From contig NZ_BMHM01000003.1 in assembly GCF_014640815.1 (NCBI RefSeq), positions 558,001 to 622,000 on the forward strand: a DNA stretch of 64,000 nucleotides, written 5' to 3'. Position 1 is the first letter of the stretch. Each line of letters starts with the position of its first letter. The position numbers and the translations under genes were made by a program. This DNA comes from Vreelandella lutescens (lineage in GTDB: Bacteria > Pseudomonadota > Gammaproteobacteria > Pseudomonadales > Halomonadaceae). Positions 33,832 to 42,570 of this stretch are shown here, piece after piece. A model generated the notes under the pieces. The model was not told where the DNA came from. It made no database searches and saw nothing but the letters and a program-made list of their open reading frames with translations.

Positions 33832-35220
33832 ATGCAGGACCAGCCTTCTGCTGATCAGGAAACGGCGGCGCTTAAGCTGCCGCCGCACTCGTTAGAGGCG
33901 GAGCAGTCGGTGTTAGGCGGGCTTATGTTAGACAATCAAGCGTGGGATAACGTCTCTGAGCGCTTGGTGGCTGACGATTTTTATCGCTATGAGCACCGGT
34001 TGGTGTTCAACGTGATGATTCATTTAGCGGAGTCGGGTAAGCCGTTAGATGTGGTCACGCTCTCCGAAGCGCTTGAGGCGCGGGATCAGCTAGATACCGT
34101 AGGTGGGTTGGGTTTTCTGGCAGAGCTGGCCCGTAATACGCCCTCGGCAAGCAACATTCGCGCCTATGCTGACATTGTGCGTGAGCGTGCAACGCTGCGT
34201 AAGCTTATCCGAGCGGCGAATCAAATTGCCGATGGGGCGTTTTCTCCTCAGGGGCGTCCAGCTGATGAGCTTTTAAACGAAGCCGAGCGGCTGGTTTTTC
34301 AAATTGCTGAAGAGCGACCAAAAACCGGTGGCCCGATCGGTATGAGTGAGCTACTCACCAAGGCCGTTGATCGCATCGATGAGCTGTTCAATCTCAAAGG
34401 CGAAATGACCGGGCTTTCCACCGGTTTTCGCGACCTGGATGAGATGACTTCAGGCCTGCAGCCTTCCGATTTGGTGATTATTGCCGGTCGACCCTCCATG
34501 GGTAAGACCACCTTTGCCATGAACCTGGTAGAGCATGCGGTGATTGCCAGCGATAAGCCCGTCATGGTGTTCTCCATGGAGATGCCAGCTGAGTCTTTGA
34601 TGCTGCGTATGCTCTCTTCACTGGGTCGTATTGACCAGACCCGAGTGCGTTCAGGACAGCTTGAAGATGAAGATTGGCCGCGCCTTACCTCAGCGGTGAA
34701 CCTGCTTAAAGATAAGCAGCTATTTATTGATGATACCGCCGCGCTCTCGCCTAACGAGATGCGCTCACGCCTGCGCCGTGTCGTGCGAGAGCACGGTAAT
34801 ATGGCGCTGGTCATGATCGATTACCTGCAGTTGATGCAGATCCCCGGCTTCTCTGAAAACCGCACGGGAGAGATCTCTGAAATCTCCCGTTCACTGAAAG
34901 GGTTAGCTAAAGAGTTTCAGTGCCCGGTAGTGGCGCTTTCGCAGCTTAACCGCTCGCTAGAGCAGCGCCCCAACAAGCGACCCGTGATGTCGGATTTGAG
35001 GGAATCGGGAGCGATTGAGCAGGATGCGGACGTCATTGCCTTCGTTTACCGGGATGAGGTGTATAACCCGGATAACCCAGATAACCAGGGCATCGCTGAG
35101 TTGATTATCGGCAAGCAGCGTAACGGGCCGATTGGCACCGTTCATATGGCGTTCATCGGTAAATACACGCGTTTTGAAGACTTGGCGCCCGATAGCTATG
35201 GCGAAGCGTTTGGTGATTAA
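33832..35220 (+). CDS. dnaB: Replicative DNA helicase
   Basis: This is a 462-aa hexameric 5'-3' helicase of the replication fork. The N-terminal DnaB domain (PPHSLEAEQSVLGGLMLDN) binds primase; the RecA-like C-terminal domain has Walker A AGRPSMGKTT, Walker B VMIDYLQLMQ and the LSQLNRSLEQRPNKRPVMSDLRESGAIEQDAD region. No intein is present. RBS AAGGAG. Position next to rplI is common in gammaproteobacteria. Confidence 0.96.
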   Translation: MQDQPSADQETAALKLPPHSLEAEQSVLGGLMLDNQAWDNVSERLVADDFYRYEHRLVFNVMIHLAESGKPLDVVTLSEALEARDQLDTVGGLGFLAELARNTPSASNIRAYADIVRERATLRKLIRAANQIADGAFSPQGRPADELLNEAERLVFQIAEERPKTGGPIGMSELLTKAVDRIDELFNLKGEMTGLSTGFRDLDEMTSGLQPSDLVIIAGRPSMGKTTFAMNLVEHAVIASDKPVMVFSMEMPAESLMLRMLSSLGRIDQTRVRSGQLEDEDWPRLTSAVNLLKDKQLFIDDTAALSPNEMRSRLRRVVREHGNMALVMIDYLQLMQIPGFSENRTGEISEISRSLKGLAKEFQCPVVALSQLNRSLEQRPNKRPVMSDLRESGAIEQDADVIAFVYRDEVYNPDNPDNQGIAELIIGKQRNGPIGTVHMAFIGKYTRFEDLAPDSYGEAFGD

Positions 35221-35221
35221 C

Positions 35222-35249
35222 TTGAGCGTTATGGGGGAGGACGTATAAT
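35222..35249 (+). promoter_or_regulatory. Promoter of the small hypothetical gene after dnaB
   Basis: TTGAGC and a perfect TATAAT are spaced 16 bp, starting immediately after the dnaB stop and 54 bp before the next start codon. This is one of the best sigma-70-type matches in the window. Confidence 0.65.
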
Positions 35250-35302
35250 GCGCACCCCATTGAGCAGTTAGCCTCGAGCAGATAGATAGACAGGAGTAGC
35301 AA

Positions 35303-35596
35303 ATGGCAGGTGGTTTTAGGCGCGGTAACCGCAAACGTCTTCCCAAGCTGGAAGGCCGTGGTGAACTCCAGTCGCTAGAGCGTGAGGGGCCTTTTAAAGA
35401 GTGGTTGGGCATGCCCGATCTTTACCGCTATTTTTTAGTAGTGGAAGGGGAAAAGTACAGCTACCAAACAGAAGATGCAGAGCTTCCTGTTGCTGTCGGC
35501 GACAAAGTGGTCTTTCGGTACAAAGAGACCAAGGGCGGTAACTGGATTGATCGTAACTCGCTGGGTAAAGCGATTGACCCCTCGGAATATCAGTAA
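35303..35596 (+). CDS. Small hypothetical protein, 97 aa
   Basis: I do not recognise this protein. It begins with a basic stretch (MAGGFRRGNRKRLPKLEG), then LYRYFLVVEGEKYSYQTEDAELPVAVGDKVVFRYKETKGGNWIDRNSLG, whose alternating strands around a VGDKVVF segment look like a small beta-barrel. No signal peptide or membrane helix. It has AGGAG at good spacing and a near-consensus promoter, so it is very probably expressed. A nucleic-acid-binding role is conceivable from the basic N-terminus, but nothing more can be claimed. Confidence 0.7.
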   Translation: MAGGFRRGNRKRLPKLEGRGELQSLEREGPFKEWLGMPDLYRYFLVVEGEKYSYQTEDAELPVAVGDKVVFRYKETKGGNWIDRNSLGKAIDPSEYQ

Positions 35597-35735
35597 ATCG
35601 ACCATAAGTTGACGAATTGGTCAGGAACTCTTTTCTGTTATTGCCCTCTTAGGCAGTTAGTGCCAAGGTAATATTATTGTCATGGGGCCGCGTCATGCTG
35701 TGCTCCATGGCGATGACCAATAACAGGAGGGAACC

Positions 35736-36038
35736 ATGGAACTGAAAGAGCTAAAACAGTTCGTCGCAAGCCACGACAACTTTGAGATTCGGGTAATTAC
35801 CCATTCAGGCAGCCGCTTCTACCAAGTAGAGTTGGAAGATGTAGAAGGTGAGCGCCATATGCTAATGCAGCGTAACAAGCCGATGCTGTTTCGCTCATTG
35901 GATGACGTGTATCTGGAGCTAAAGCGTGCGGGTATTCATCGCGCATACCTCGTTCAGCACGTGCCGCAGGATGAAGTCATTGGCCGCGACGCCCATTACA
36001 GTGCGCCGCTGACCTCGCGTATGCCGCTGGTATTTTAA
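35736..36038 (+). CDS. Small conserved protein, DUF6482-like
   Basis: This is a 100-aa cytoplasmic protein: ELKELKQFVASHDNFEIRVITHSGSRFYQVELEDVEGERHML, then LFRSLDDVYLELKRAGIHRAYLVQHVPQDEVIG. The pattern of strands followed by a helix and a final hydrophobic strand resembles small DUF6482 proteins found in Halomonas and Pseudomonas; I am moderately sure. RBS AGGAGG. It abuts the convergent DUF393 gene with no gap, so both may share 3' ends. Confidence 0.65.
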   Translation: MELKELKQFVASHDNFEIRVITHSGSRFYQVELEDVEGERHMLMQRNKPMLFRSLDDVYLELKRAGIHRAYLVQHVPQDEVIGRDAHYSAPLTSRMPLVF

Positions 36039-36443
36039 TTAGCGAACGGATTTACCCTGACGTTTTTCCCACCACTGCCCCAGCCGGATACGGCGTCGGG
36101 CGAAAAAACGGTAGCCTGCATCCATGATGCTTCGCAGGCCCGGTAAGCAAGAAAGTCTTACTAGCCGCCGGTAGCCCAACACCGCATAGAGGGCCCGGCT
36201 GGCGTCCATGCCTACATACCAATGCCCCTGTCGATCCTGCAAGTGCAGCTGCCCCATCATGGTATCAAAGCTGCGGCCGATGGCGTCTGCGTTAAACTCA
36301 CTGCTTTGAATATCCACCAGCTTCACGCGTTCGCGGTGGCGATGTTTAGCCAGCCAAGCCACTTCCACTCGGCAAAAAGGGCAGTGACCATCGTGGTAGA
36401 GCGTCACTGGCGCTTGCGCTTCTAACGTAGCAAAGCGGCTCAT
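36039..36443 (-). CDS. DUF393 (DCC) thiol-disulfide oxidoreductase-like protein
   Basis: This 134-aa protein carries the DUF393 motif: YHDGHCPFCRVEVAWLAKHR, where the DGxCPxC pattern resembles a thioredoxin active site, and later a D-A-S-R-A-L segment (MDASRALYAVLGYRRLVRL). Function is unknown; a thiol-redox role is inferred. It overlaps the photolyase gene by 4 bp (ATGA), so it is translationally coupled to it. Confidence 0.82.
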   Translation of the reverse strand: MSRFATLEAQAPVTLYHDGHCPFCRVEVAWLAKHRHRERVKLVDIQSSEFNADAIGRSFDTMMGQLHLQDRQGHWYVGMDASRALYAVLGYRRLVRLSCLPGLRSIMDAGYRFFARRRIRLGQWWEKRQGKSVR

Positions 36444-38023
36444 GAGGGAGTCTCCTGGGTGGAATAGCCTTGAGTATGCGCTGGCTGACCGTAACTAGTG
36501 CTTGTGGATAGCTGGTCGAGGAAGTGTTCTGCCTGCTGGCGAATGGCCTCGCGCTTTTCCTCTTTCATACGGGCCAGTGAGCCGTAGATAAGCTTCATGC
36601 GCGGGTTGCGGTTGAGCTGTTCGGCATTGGTTTCCAGAAAGTGCCAGTAAAGGCTGTTAAACGGGCAAGCCTTGGGGCCGGTCATTTCTTTGGGGGAGTA
36701 GCGGCAGTGCTGGCAGTGGTCGGACATCTTGTCGATGTATTTGCCAGAGGCGCAGTAGGGCTTTGAGCCCATCAGCCCACCATCAGCGTGTAACACCATG
36801 CCCAATGTATTTGGCAACTCTACCCACTCGCAGGCATCAGCATAGACCGCCAAATACCAGTCACACAGCGCTTCAGGCTTTACGCCGCATAGCAGCGCAA
36901 AGTTGCCGGTCACCATGAGCCGCTGGATGTGGTGGGCGTAGCTGTTATCAATGGTCATCTGGATAGCGCGCTGGAGGCAGCGCATGTCGGTTTTCGCATC
37001 CCAATAAAAGGCGGGGAGGTCTCGGGTAAAGTTAAGTCGATTCTCTTGTTTGTATGTGGGCATCTGTGTCCAGTAGAGCCCGCGTACGTATTCGCGCCAG
37101 CCCAAGATTTGGCGAATAAAGCCTTCCACCGCATTAATGGGCGCTTTGCCGGCATGGTAGTGGGCTTCAGCCGCTTCGCAGACTTCAAACGGTGAGAGCA
37201 GGCCAATATTCATCGCCGCAGAGAGCCGTGAGTGGTAGAGAAAAGGCTCGCGGTCGCTGATGGCATCTTGGTAGCGACCAAAATCAGCTAGCCCGTGTTC
37301 TATAAAATGGTTCAAGTCCACCAGGGCTTGGCGGCGAGTGACGGGGAGGTTAAACGTCTCTATCGACCCCATATGGCCCTCAAAGTAGTGCGCCGCATCC
37401 TTAAGGGCTTGCTGAGTAAGGTGATCCTGACCGTGTTGAGGCAGGGCGGGGAAGCTTAAAGAGGCATTGATAGGCTCGCGGTTGTCGTGGTCGTAATTCC
37501 ATTGCCCGCCGATGGGCGCGTCGCCTTCCATAAGAAGCCCAGTACGTTTGCGCTGCTCCCGGTAGAAGTATTCCAGACGCAGCTGCTTGCGGCCCTCTGC
37601 CCAGTGTGCGAAATCATCAGGGGTGGTGAAGAAACGATCATCCTCAAGCAGCTGCCAAGGAAGGGCAGCCTGCTGGCGCTGTTGCATGCTGTTCCACAGC
37701 CGCCACTCACCTGGGCGCGTGACGCGAATTTCATCACAGCCATACTGCTTTGCGAGTCGCTCGGCTTCTTCTATCAATGAGTGGGTATTGTCGGCATCGT
37801 CAATACGACTGTAATGCACCGTATAGCCTTTATCGCGCAAGGTATAAGCGAAGTGGCGCATGGCGGCCATAAACAGGCCGATTTTATGCAGATGATGCGG
37901 CACGTAGCGCGCTTCTTCTGCCACTTCGCATAGCGCAACCACCGCATTGGGGGGCGCATCGCGAAGCGTAGGTAGTGACAGCGACAGCTGGTCACCCAGG
38001 ATAAGGAGTAACGGCTTAGACAT
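36440..38023 (-). CDS. Iron-sulfur photolyase, (6-4) PhrB/CryB type
   Basis: This is a 527-aa member of the bacterial Fe-S cryptochrome/photolyase group, which repairs (6-4) photoproducts using FAD and, in studied members, a lumazine antenna. It opens PLLLILGDQLSLSLP; the four cluster cysteines correspond to C349, C437, C440 and C453 (DMRCL, HCQHC, KACPF). FAD-binding segments include FIRQILGWREYVRG and NTLGMVLHADGGLMGSKPYCASGKYI. It is coupled to a DUF393 gene downstream. Its promoter region holds an AT-rich dyad and is shared with divergent hemH. Confidence 0.92.
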   Translation of the reverse strand: MSKPLLLILGDQLSLSLPTLRDAPPNAVVALCEVAEEARYVPHHLHKIGLFMAAMRHFAYTLRDKGYTVHYSRIDDADNTHSLIEEAERLAKQYGCDEIRVTRPGEWRLWNSMQQRQQAALPWQLLEDDRFFTTPDDFAHWAEGRKQLRLEYFYREQRKRTGLLMEGDAPIGGQWNYDHDNREPINASLSFPALPQHGQDHLTQQALKDAAHYFEGHMGSIETFNLPVTRRQALVDLNHFIEHGLADFGRYQDAISDREPFLYHSRLSAAMNIGLLSPFEVCEAAEAHYHAGKAPINAVEGFIRQILGWREYVRGLYWTQMPTYKQENRLNFTRDLPAFYWDAKTDMRCLQRAIQMTIDNSYAHHIQRLMVTGNFALLCGVKPEALCDWYLAVYADACEWVELPNTLGMVLHADGGLMGSKPYCASGKYIDKMSDHCQHCRYSPKEMTGPKACPFNSLYWHFLETNAEQLNRNPRMKLIYGSLARMKEEKREAIRQQAEHFLDQLSTSTSYGQPAHTQGYSTQETPS

Positions 38024-38036
38024 GAGTTAGCCTGCA

Positions 38037-38064
38037 GTTATACAAATAATACTGATAGTATAAC
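38037..38064. promoter_or_regulatory. AT-rich dyad between the photolyase gene and hemH
   Basis: GTTATAC-N14-GTATAAC is a perfect 7+7 inverted repeat in the 112-bp divergent gap. Read in either direction it gives a TTATAC/TATAAC pair with 15-bp spacing. Its TATACAA-A-TAAT core recurs at 45415-45425 upstream of the DUF2256-cryptochrome unit. It probably contains a promoter and an operator. Confidence 0.55.
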
Positions 38065-38135
38065 TTTATGCCGCGGCTGTGCCGAAAAGTGGTAAGATTT
38101 TGCCCATTACGTACTGCACCTAAGGAGTTAGCGAG

Positions 38136-39215
38136 ATGGCCGATAGCGTTGTGAAGGATCAACCCGGTGAGGGGCGTTTAACCCATGCGCCTAGCAATCA
38201 CCCTGCCGTTCCCCGCGCCAAGGTGGGCGTGGTACTTGCCAACCTGGGAACGCCTGATGCCACCGACTACTGGTCCATGCGCCGCTATCTCAGCGAATTT
38301 TTATCTGATAAGCGCGTGGTGGATTACGCAGGTTGGAAATGGCAGCCTCTGCTACAGCTGATTATTCTGACCAAGCGTCCCTTTTCGTCTGGTCATGCGT
38401 ACAAGAGCATCTGGAATAATGAGAAGAATGAAAGCCCGCTGTTAACCACCACGCGCGCCCAAACGGAAAAAATGACCGAGCGCTTAAAAGCGCTGTATGG
38501 CGATGATGTAGAGGTTGATTTCTGCATGCGCTACGGCAACCCCTCGACCGATAGCGTGTTGAAACGCATGAAAGAGAAGGGCTGCGAGCGCATCGTGTTC
38601 TTTCCGCTCTACCCGCAATACGGTTCGCCCACCACCGCAACGGCGAACGATCAGGCTTTTCGTACACTGATGAAAATGAAGTGGCAGCCCTATATCCGCA
38701 CCGTGCCCGCCTACTTTGAGCACCCTGCCTACATTCAGGCGTTAGCGAACTCCGTGCAAGAGGCTTACGATGGATTTGAAAGCCGACCGACAAAACTAGT
38801 GGCGAGCTATCACGGTGTGCCGGAACGCTATCTGATGGAAGGCGACCCCTACCACTGCCAGTGCCAAAAAACCACGCGATTAATGCGTGAAAAGTTAGGT
38901 TTCACTAAAGAAGAAGTGGATACGGCGTTTCAGTCGCAGTTTGGTCCTGAAAAGTGGGTAGGGCCACAAACTGTCGACCACGTTGCTGAGCTTGCAAAGC
39001 AGGGGCACAAGCACATCGCCATTCTTTCACCTGCCTTCTCCTCAGACTGTGTAGAAACCCTTGAAGAGATTAAGGAGGAGATTCACGACAGCTTTATGGA
39101 AGCGGGTGGAGAAACCTTCAGCTACATCCCCTGTTTGAATGACCGTGATGACCACATCGATGCGCTGCTGGCCGTGGTCAACAACGAGCTCTCTGGCTGG
39201 CTTTCCACGCCCTAA
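38136..39215 (+). CDS. hemH: Ferrochelatase
   Basis: This 359-aa enzyme inserts Fe2+ into protoporphyrin IX, the last step of haem synthesis. Visible motifs: VVLANLGTPDATDYWSMRRYL, the catalytic His in VASYHGVPERYLMEGDPYHCQCQKT, and SPAFSSDCVETLEEIKEE with the conserved Glu. The extended N-terminus (about 28 residues) precedes the usual start of the fold. RBS AAGGAG. It is divergent from the photolyase gene across a shared dyad; hemH next to photolyase genes makes sense because its substrate is a photosensitiser. Confidence 0.93.
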   Translation: MADSVVKDQPGEGRLTHAPSNHPAVPRAKVGVVLANLGTPDATDYWSMRRYLSEFLSDKRVVDYAGWKWQPLLQLIILTKRPFSSGHAYKSIWNNEKNESPLLTTTRAQTEKMTERLKALYGDDVEVDFCMRYGNPSTDSVLKRMKEKGCERIVFFPLYPQYGSPTTATANDQAFRTLMKMKWQPYIRTVPAYFEHPAYIQALANSVQEAYDGFESRPTKLVASYHGVPERYLMEGDPYHCQCQKTTRLMREKLGFTKEEVDTAFQSQFGPEKWVGPQTVDHVAELAKQGHKHIAILSPAFSSDCVETLEEIKEEIHDSFMEAGGETFSYIPCLNDRDDHIDALLAVVNNELSGWLSTP

Positions 39216-39234
39216 TACCATGCATTTGTTAAAA

Positions 39235-39269
39235 TAGCTGCCTAGCGTTGCGCGCTAGGCAGCTTTTTA
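39235..39269 (+). terminator. Rho-independent terminator of hemH
   Basis: AGCTGCCTAGC and GCTAGGCAGCT form an 11-bp stem around a short loop, followed by TTTTATT, 20 bp after the hemH stop. Confidence 0.88.
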
Positions 39270-39416
39270 TTGAGACCAACTTTCCTAGAAATTTGAGAAA
39301 GGCTGGTATAAGGTTTGTGCATTTAAAATCACATTTATTCAACGTTTAAGCGGCTTGTGCATCGGCATAGGCTGCTTATCTGGATGATTAAGCATTCACT
39401 AGGGAGAAAACGCCGG

Positions 39417-41765
39417 ATGCAATTTGCCGTGTTAATGGGCTTTGTGTTGGCAGCGTCGTCGCCGCTGCTCAACCGCTGGTTTGGGGAGCGAACAAGCCTG
39501 CTGCTTGCGCTGTTTCCGGCGTTAATCGCGGGCTGGCTGCTCAGCCAGGCACCGTTGGTGTTTAGCGAGGGACCTCAATTACTAGAGTGGGAGTGGGTGC
39601 CTTCATTAGGTATTAGCCTTACTTTTCTGTTAGACGGTCTTTCCCTGCTGTTCGGGTTGCTGATCACGGTGATCGGTACCTGCGTGCTGATTTACGCAGG
39701 CGGTTACTTAAAAGGCCACCACGATATTGCCCGTTTTCATTTGGCGTTAGTCGCCTTTATGGCATCGATGTTGGGGCTAGTGCTGGCTGATGGCCTGCTC
39801 ACGCTGTTCATCTTTTGGGAGCTGACTAGTATCACCTCCTATCTGCTGATTGGCTTTAACCACACGGATATCGAGGCCCGTAAATCTGCCCGTCAGGGGC
39901 TATTTGTGACGGTGGCCGGTGGACTAGCGTTGATGGCCGGTTTAGTACTGTTGGGCGTGGCCAGCGGTAGCTGGTCGCTTTATGAGATTTTGCAATCAGA
40001 CGACGATCTGCGTCAGCATGCGCTTTATACCCCTTTGCTGATCTGTTTGTTACTGGGTGCTTTTACCAAGTCTGCGCAATTTCCTTTCCACTTTTGGTTG
40101 CCTAACGCGATGGCGGCACCGACGCCTGTGTCGGCCTACCTGCACTCCGCCACCATGGTGAAAGCTGGTATATACCTGCTGGCGCGTCTACAGCCGGAAC
40201 TGGGTGGAACCGGTATGTGGGTAACGGTGCTCTCTGTGGTGGGGGCGACCACCATGCTAACCGGTGCTTTCTTAGCGATTCATCACACCAACATTAAAAA
40301 GCTTCTCGCGTATTCGACCATTATGGCGTTGGGTACGCTCACCATGTTGTTGGGTATTGGTTCTGACTATGCGATGACCGCCTTCGTCACCTTTTTGCTC
40401 GCCCACTCTATGTATAAAGGGGCGCTATTTATGGTGGCGGGTATTCTCGATCATGAAACCGGCACGAAAGATGTTACCGCCATGGGGGGGCTACGCAGTG
40501 TTATGCCCGTGACGGCGGTGATTGCTTTTATCGCGGCGCTTTCGTTGTCTGGGATGCCACCGCTCTTTGGTTTTATCGGCAAAGAGTTAATGCTTGAAGC
40601 AGCATTAGGCGCTGAGCGAGTTCAGTTGCTGTTGGTCCTATTTGCTTTCCTAGCAGCGATCTTGACGATTGCTGTGGCAGCGGTCATTGCATTACGACCG
40701 TTCTACGGTGCACGACATGAAACACCTAAAACACCTCATGAAGCACCGCTGAGCATGTTGATTGGCCCAGGTTTGTTGGCCTTTGGTTCGTTAGCGCTTG
40801 GCTTAGCGCCAGCCATGCTGGGTGCAGATGCAATGCTCACCTCCGCAGCCACTGCTGTGTCAGGAGGCGCGCTGCCTGTATCGCTGTCGCTATGGTACGG
40901 CGTGAATGTGGCGCTGATTATGTCGGTGGTAAGTTTGATACTTGGCTTTTTGCTATTTAAACGCTGGGACAGCGTGCGAGGCCAGCTAGCCCGGTTGGCC
41001 CCGGTGATGCGATATGGCCCTGAAGCGGGTTATGAAGGTTTGATGAATGGCATTGTGCGCTTCTCTGAGTGGCAAACGCGCTTGCTGCAAAATGGTTATA
41101 TGCGCAATTACATCCTCGTTATGCTTGTGGTGCTCATCGCGCTGATTGGTAACTCCATTCTACTGCGCCACTCACCTCAGTTGGCCCTTACCTTGGATGT
41201 GCGCTTCCATGAGGTCATTGTGGTGGCCACCATGGCCATGGGGGCTCTCTTTGCCACCATTTCCCGCTCGCGCTTAGGTGCCGTGGTGTCGGTAGGTATC
41301 ATGGGCTTCTCCATTGCATTGATCTTTATTTTATTCAGCGCTCCAGACTTGGGGATTACCCAACTGTTGGTAGAGACCATGACCGTCATTCTGCTGGTTC
41401 TAGTGCTCTTCAGGTTGCCGCGTTTTTCAAATCTTTCTACCAACCTTGAGCGCATCCGCGACGGATCTGTAGCAGCCACCATGGGTGTATTGATCTTCCT
41501 GCTGATCATGACGGCCTGGAGTATTGACCAATTTGAGACGATCTCCACTTACATGGTGGAAAACAGCGCGCCGCTTGCCCATGGCCGCAATATCGTCAAC
41601 GTCATTTTGGTGGATTATCGTGCGCTCGATACGCTGGGCGAGATGTTTGTCTTGGCACTTGCCGCCATTGGTGTGATTGCGATGCTAAAGCTGCGTCACG
41701 GCGAAACGGAAGGCAAAGCGGTAGATGGCGAAAAAGCCAGCGTGAAGGAGCCCTACGATGGTTAA
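39417..41765 (+). CDS. mrpA: Mrp Na+/H+ antiporter subunit A
   Basis: This is a 782-aa membrane protein and the largest subunit of the Mrp complex, related to NuoL with an extra C-terminal domain. The NuoL-like part contains the proton-channel segments ([64 protein letters not shown]). The C-terminal part (about 600-760) has the MnhA-type [31 protein letters not shown] region. I start at ATG 39417, with AGGGAG upstream; the frame extends to 39357. It is the first gene of a seven-gene operon and crucial for Na+ and alkali tolerance. Confidence 0.92.
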   Translation: MQFAVLMGFVLAASSPLLNRWFGERTSLLLALFPALIAGWLLSQAPLVFSEGPQLLEWEWVPSLGISLTFLLDGLSLLFGLLITVIGTCVLIYAGGYLKGHHDIARFHLALVAFMASMLGLVLADGLLTLFIFWELTSITSYLLIGFNHTDIEARKSARQGLFVTVAGGLALMAGLVLLGVASGSWSLYEILQSDDDLRQHALYTPLLICLLLGAFTKSAQFPFHFWLPNAMAAPTPVSAYLHSATMVKAGIYLLARLQPELGGTGMWVTVLSVVGATTMLTGAFLAIHHTNIKKLLAYSTIMALGTLTMLLGIGSDYAMTAFVTFLLAHSMYKGALFMVAGILDHETGTKDVTAMGGLRSVMPVTAVIAFIAALSLSGMPPLFGFIGKELMLEAALGAERVQLLLVLFAFLAAILTIAVAAVIALRPFYGARHETPKTPHEAPLSMLIGPGLLAFGSLALGLAPAMLGADAMLTSAATAVSGGALPVSLSLWYGVNVALIMSVVSLILGFLLFKRWDSVRGQLARLAPVMRYGPEAGYEGLMNGIVRFSEWQTRLLQNGYMRNYILVMLVVLIALIGNSILLRHSPQLALTLDVRFHEVIVVATMAMGALFATISRSRLGAVVSVGIMGFSIALIFILFSAPDLGITQLLVETMTVILLVLVLFRLPRFSNLSTNLERIRDGSVAATMGVLIFLLIMTAWSIDQFETISTYMVENSAPLAHGRNIVNVILVDYRALDTLGEMFVLALAAIGVIAMLKLRHGETEGKAVDGEKASVKEPYDG

Positions 41766-42189
41766 ATCAGGCACGATTATTCTTAATACGGCGGCACGTT
41801 TTCTGATGCCGCTGCAACTGATGTTCTCGGTTTTCCTATTGTTGCGTGGTCATGATGAGCCGGGCGGTGGCTTTATTGCCGGGTTGGTAGCCGCCGGTGC
41901 ATTCACGCTGTATCTGTTTGCCTTTGGTGTCAGCGCGACCAAAGAAGTGCTGCGCATGGTTGACCCTCGGGATCTGATCGGTGCCGGCCTGTTGTTTGGG
42001 ATGATCTCAGTCGTGCCTGCATGGTTTATGGGGCAGCCTTTTCTGACCGCTCAATGGTGGACGATTCCTGTTATCGACTTCAAAGCATCTACGCCGTTAA
42101 TTTTTGATATTGGAGTGTACTTGGCAGTGTTGGGCTCGGTGATGGGCATGGTCATGGCGTTAATGGAGGTGGATAAGGATGAGCCGTAA
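41758..42189 (+). CDS. mrpB: Mrp Na+/H+ antiporter subunit B
   Basis: This is a 143-aa MnhB protein with four helices: [39 protein letters not shown] is the family signature. It overlaps mrpA by 8 bp, implying translational coupling and stoichiometric synthesis. Confidence 0.92.
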   Translation: MVKSGTIILNTAARFLMPLQLMFSVFLLLRGHDEPGGGFIAGLVAAGAFTLYLFAFGVSATKEVLRMVDPRDLIGAGLLFGMISVVPAWFMGQPFLTAQWWTIPVIDFKASTPLIFDIGVYLAVLGSVMGMVMALMEVDKDEP

Positions 42190-42222
42190 GCTACCTAACC
42201 CAATATTAGCAGGAGGACGCCC

Positions 42223-42570
42223 ATGGAACCGTTAATGGCACTGGCGATTGGCCTGTTATATGCCACCGCGATTTTTATGATGCTACGCCGCTCTATCGTC
42301 AAATTGGTGATTGGCTTACTGCTGCTATCCAATGGCGCCAACCTGCTGATTTTCACCACTGCAGGTATGACTCGTGGCGCGCCGCCGCTGATCCCTGAAG
42401 GGATGATGCAGCCGTTGGGCGATGTGGCTGACCCGCTGCCACAAGCAGTGGTGTTAACCGCCATCGTCATTGCATTTGGCGTGCTGGCGTTTGCAGTGGT
42501 ATTGATTCGCCGGGCTTACGAAATTGTTAAGGCAGATGATTTGGACAAGATGAAGGATACCGACACGTGA
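42223..42570 (+). CDS. mrpC: Mrp Na+/H+ antiporter subunit C
   Basis: This 115-aa NuoK-like subunit has three helices; the [17 protein letters not shown] and [23 protein letters not shown] segments are typical. RBS AGGAGG. It ends overlapping the GTG start of mrpD by 4 bp. Confidence 0.92.
   Translation: MEPLMALAIGLLYATAIFMMLRRSIVKLVIGLLLLSNGANLLIFTTAGMTRGAPPLIPEGMMQPLGDVADPLPQAVVLTAIVIAFGVLAFAVVLIRRAYEIVKADDLDKMKDTDT

Noticed and set aside
34299-34814. 171-codon minus-strand frame inside dnaB
   Set aside because: Wholly antisense to the conserved helicase core; Ser/Arg-rich composition typical of a shadow frame.
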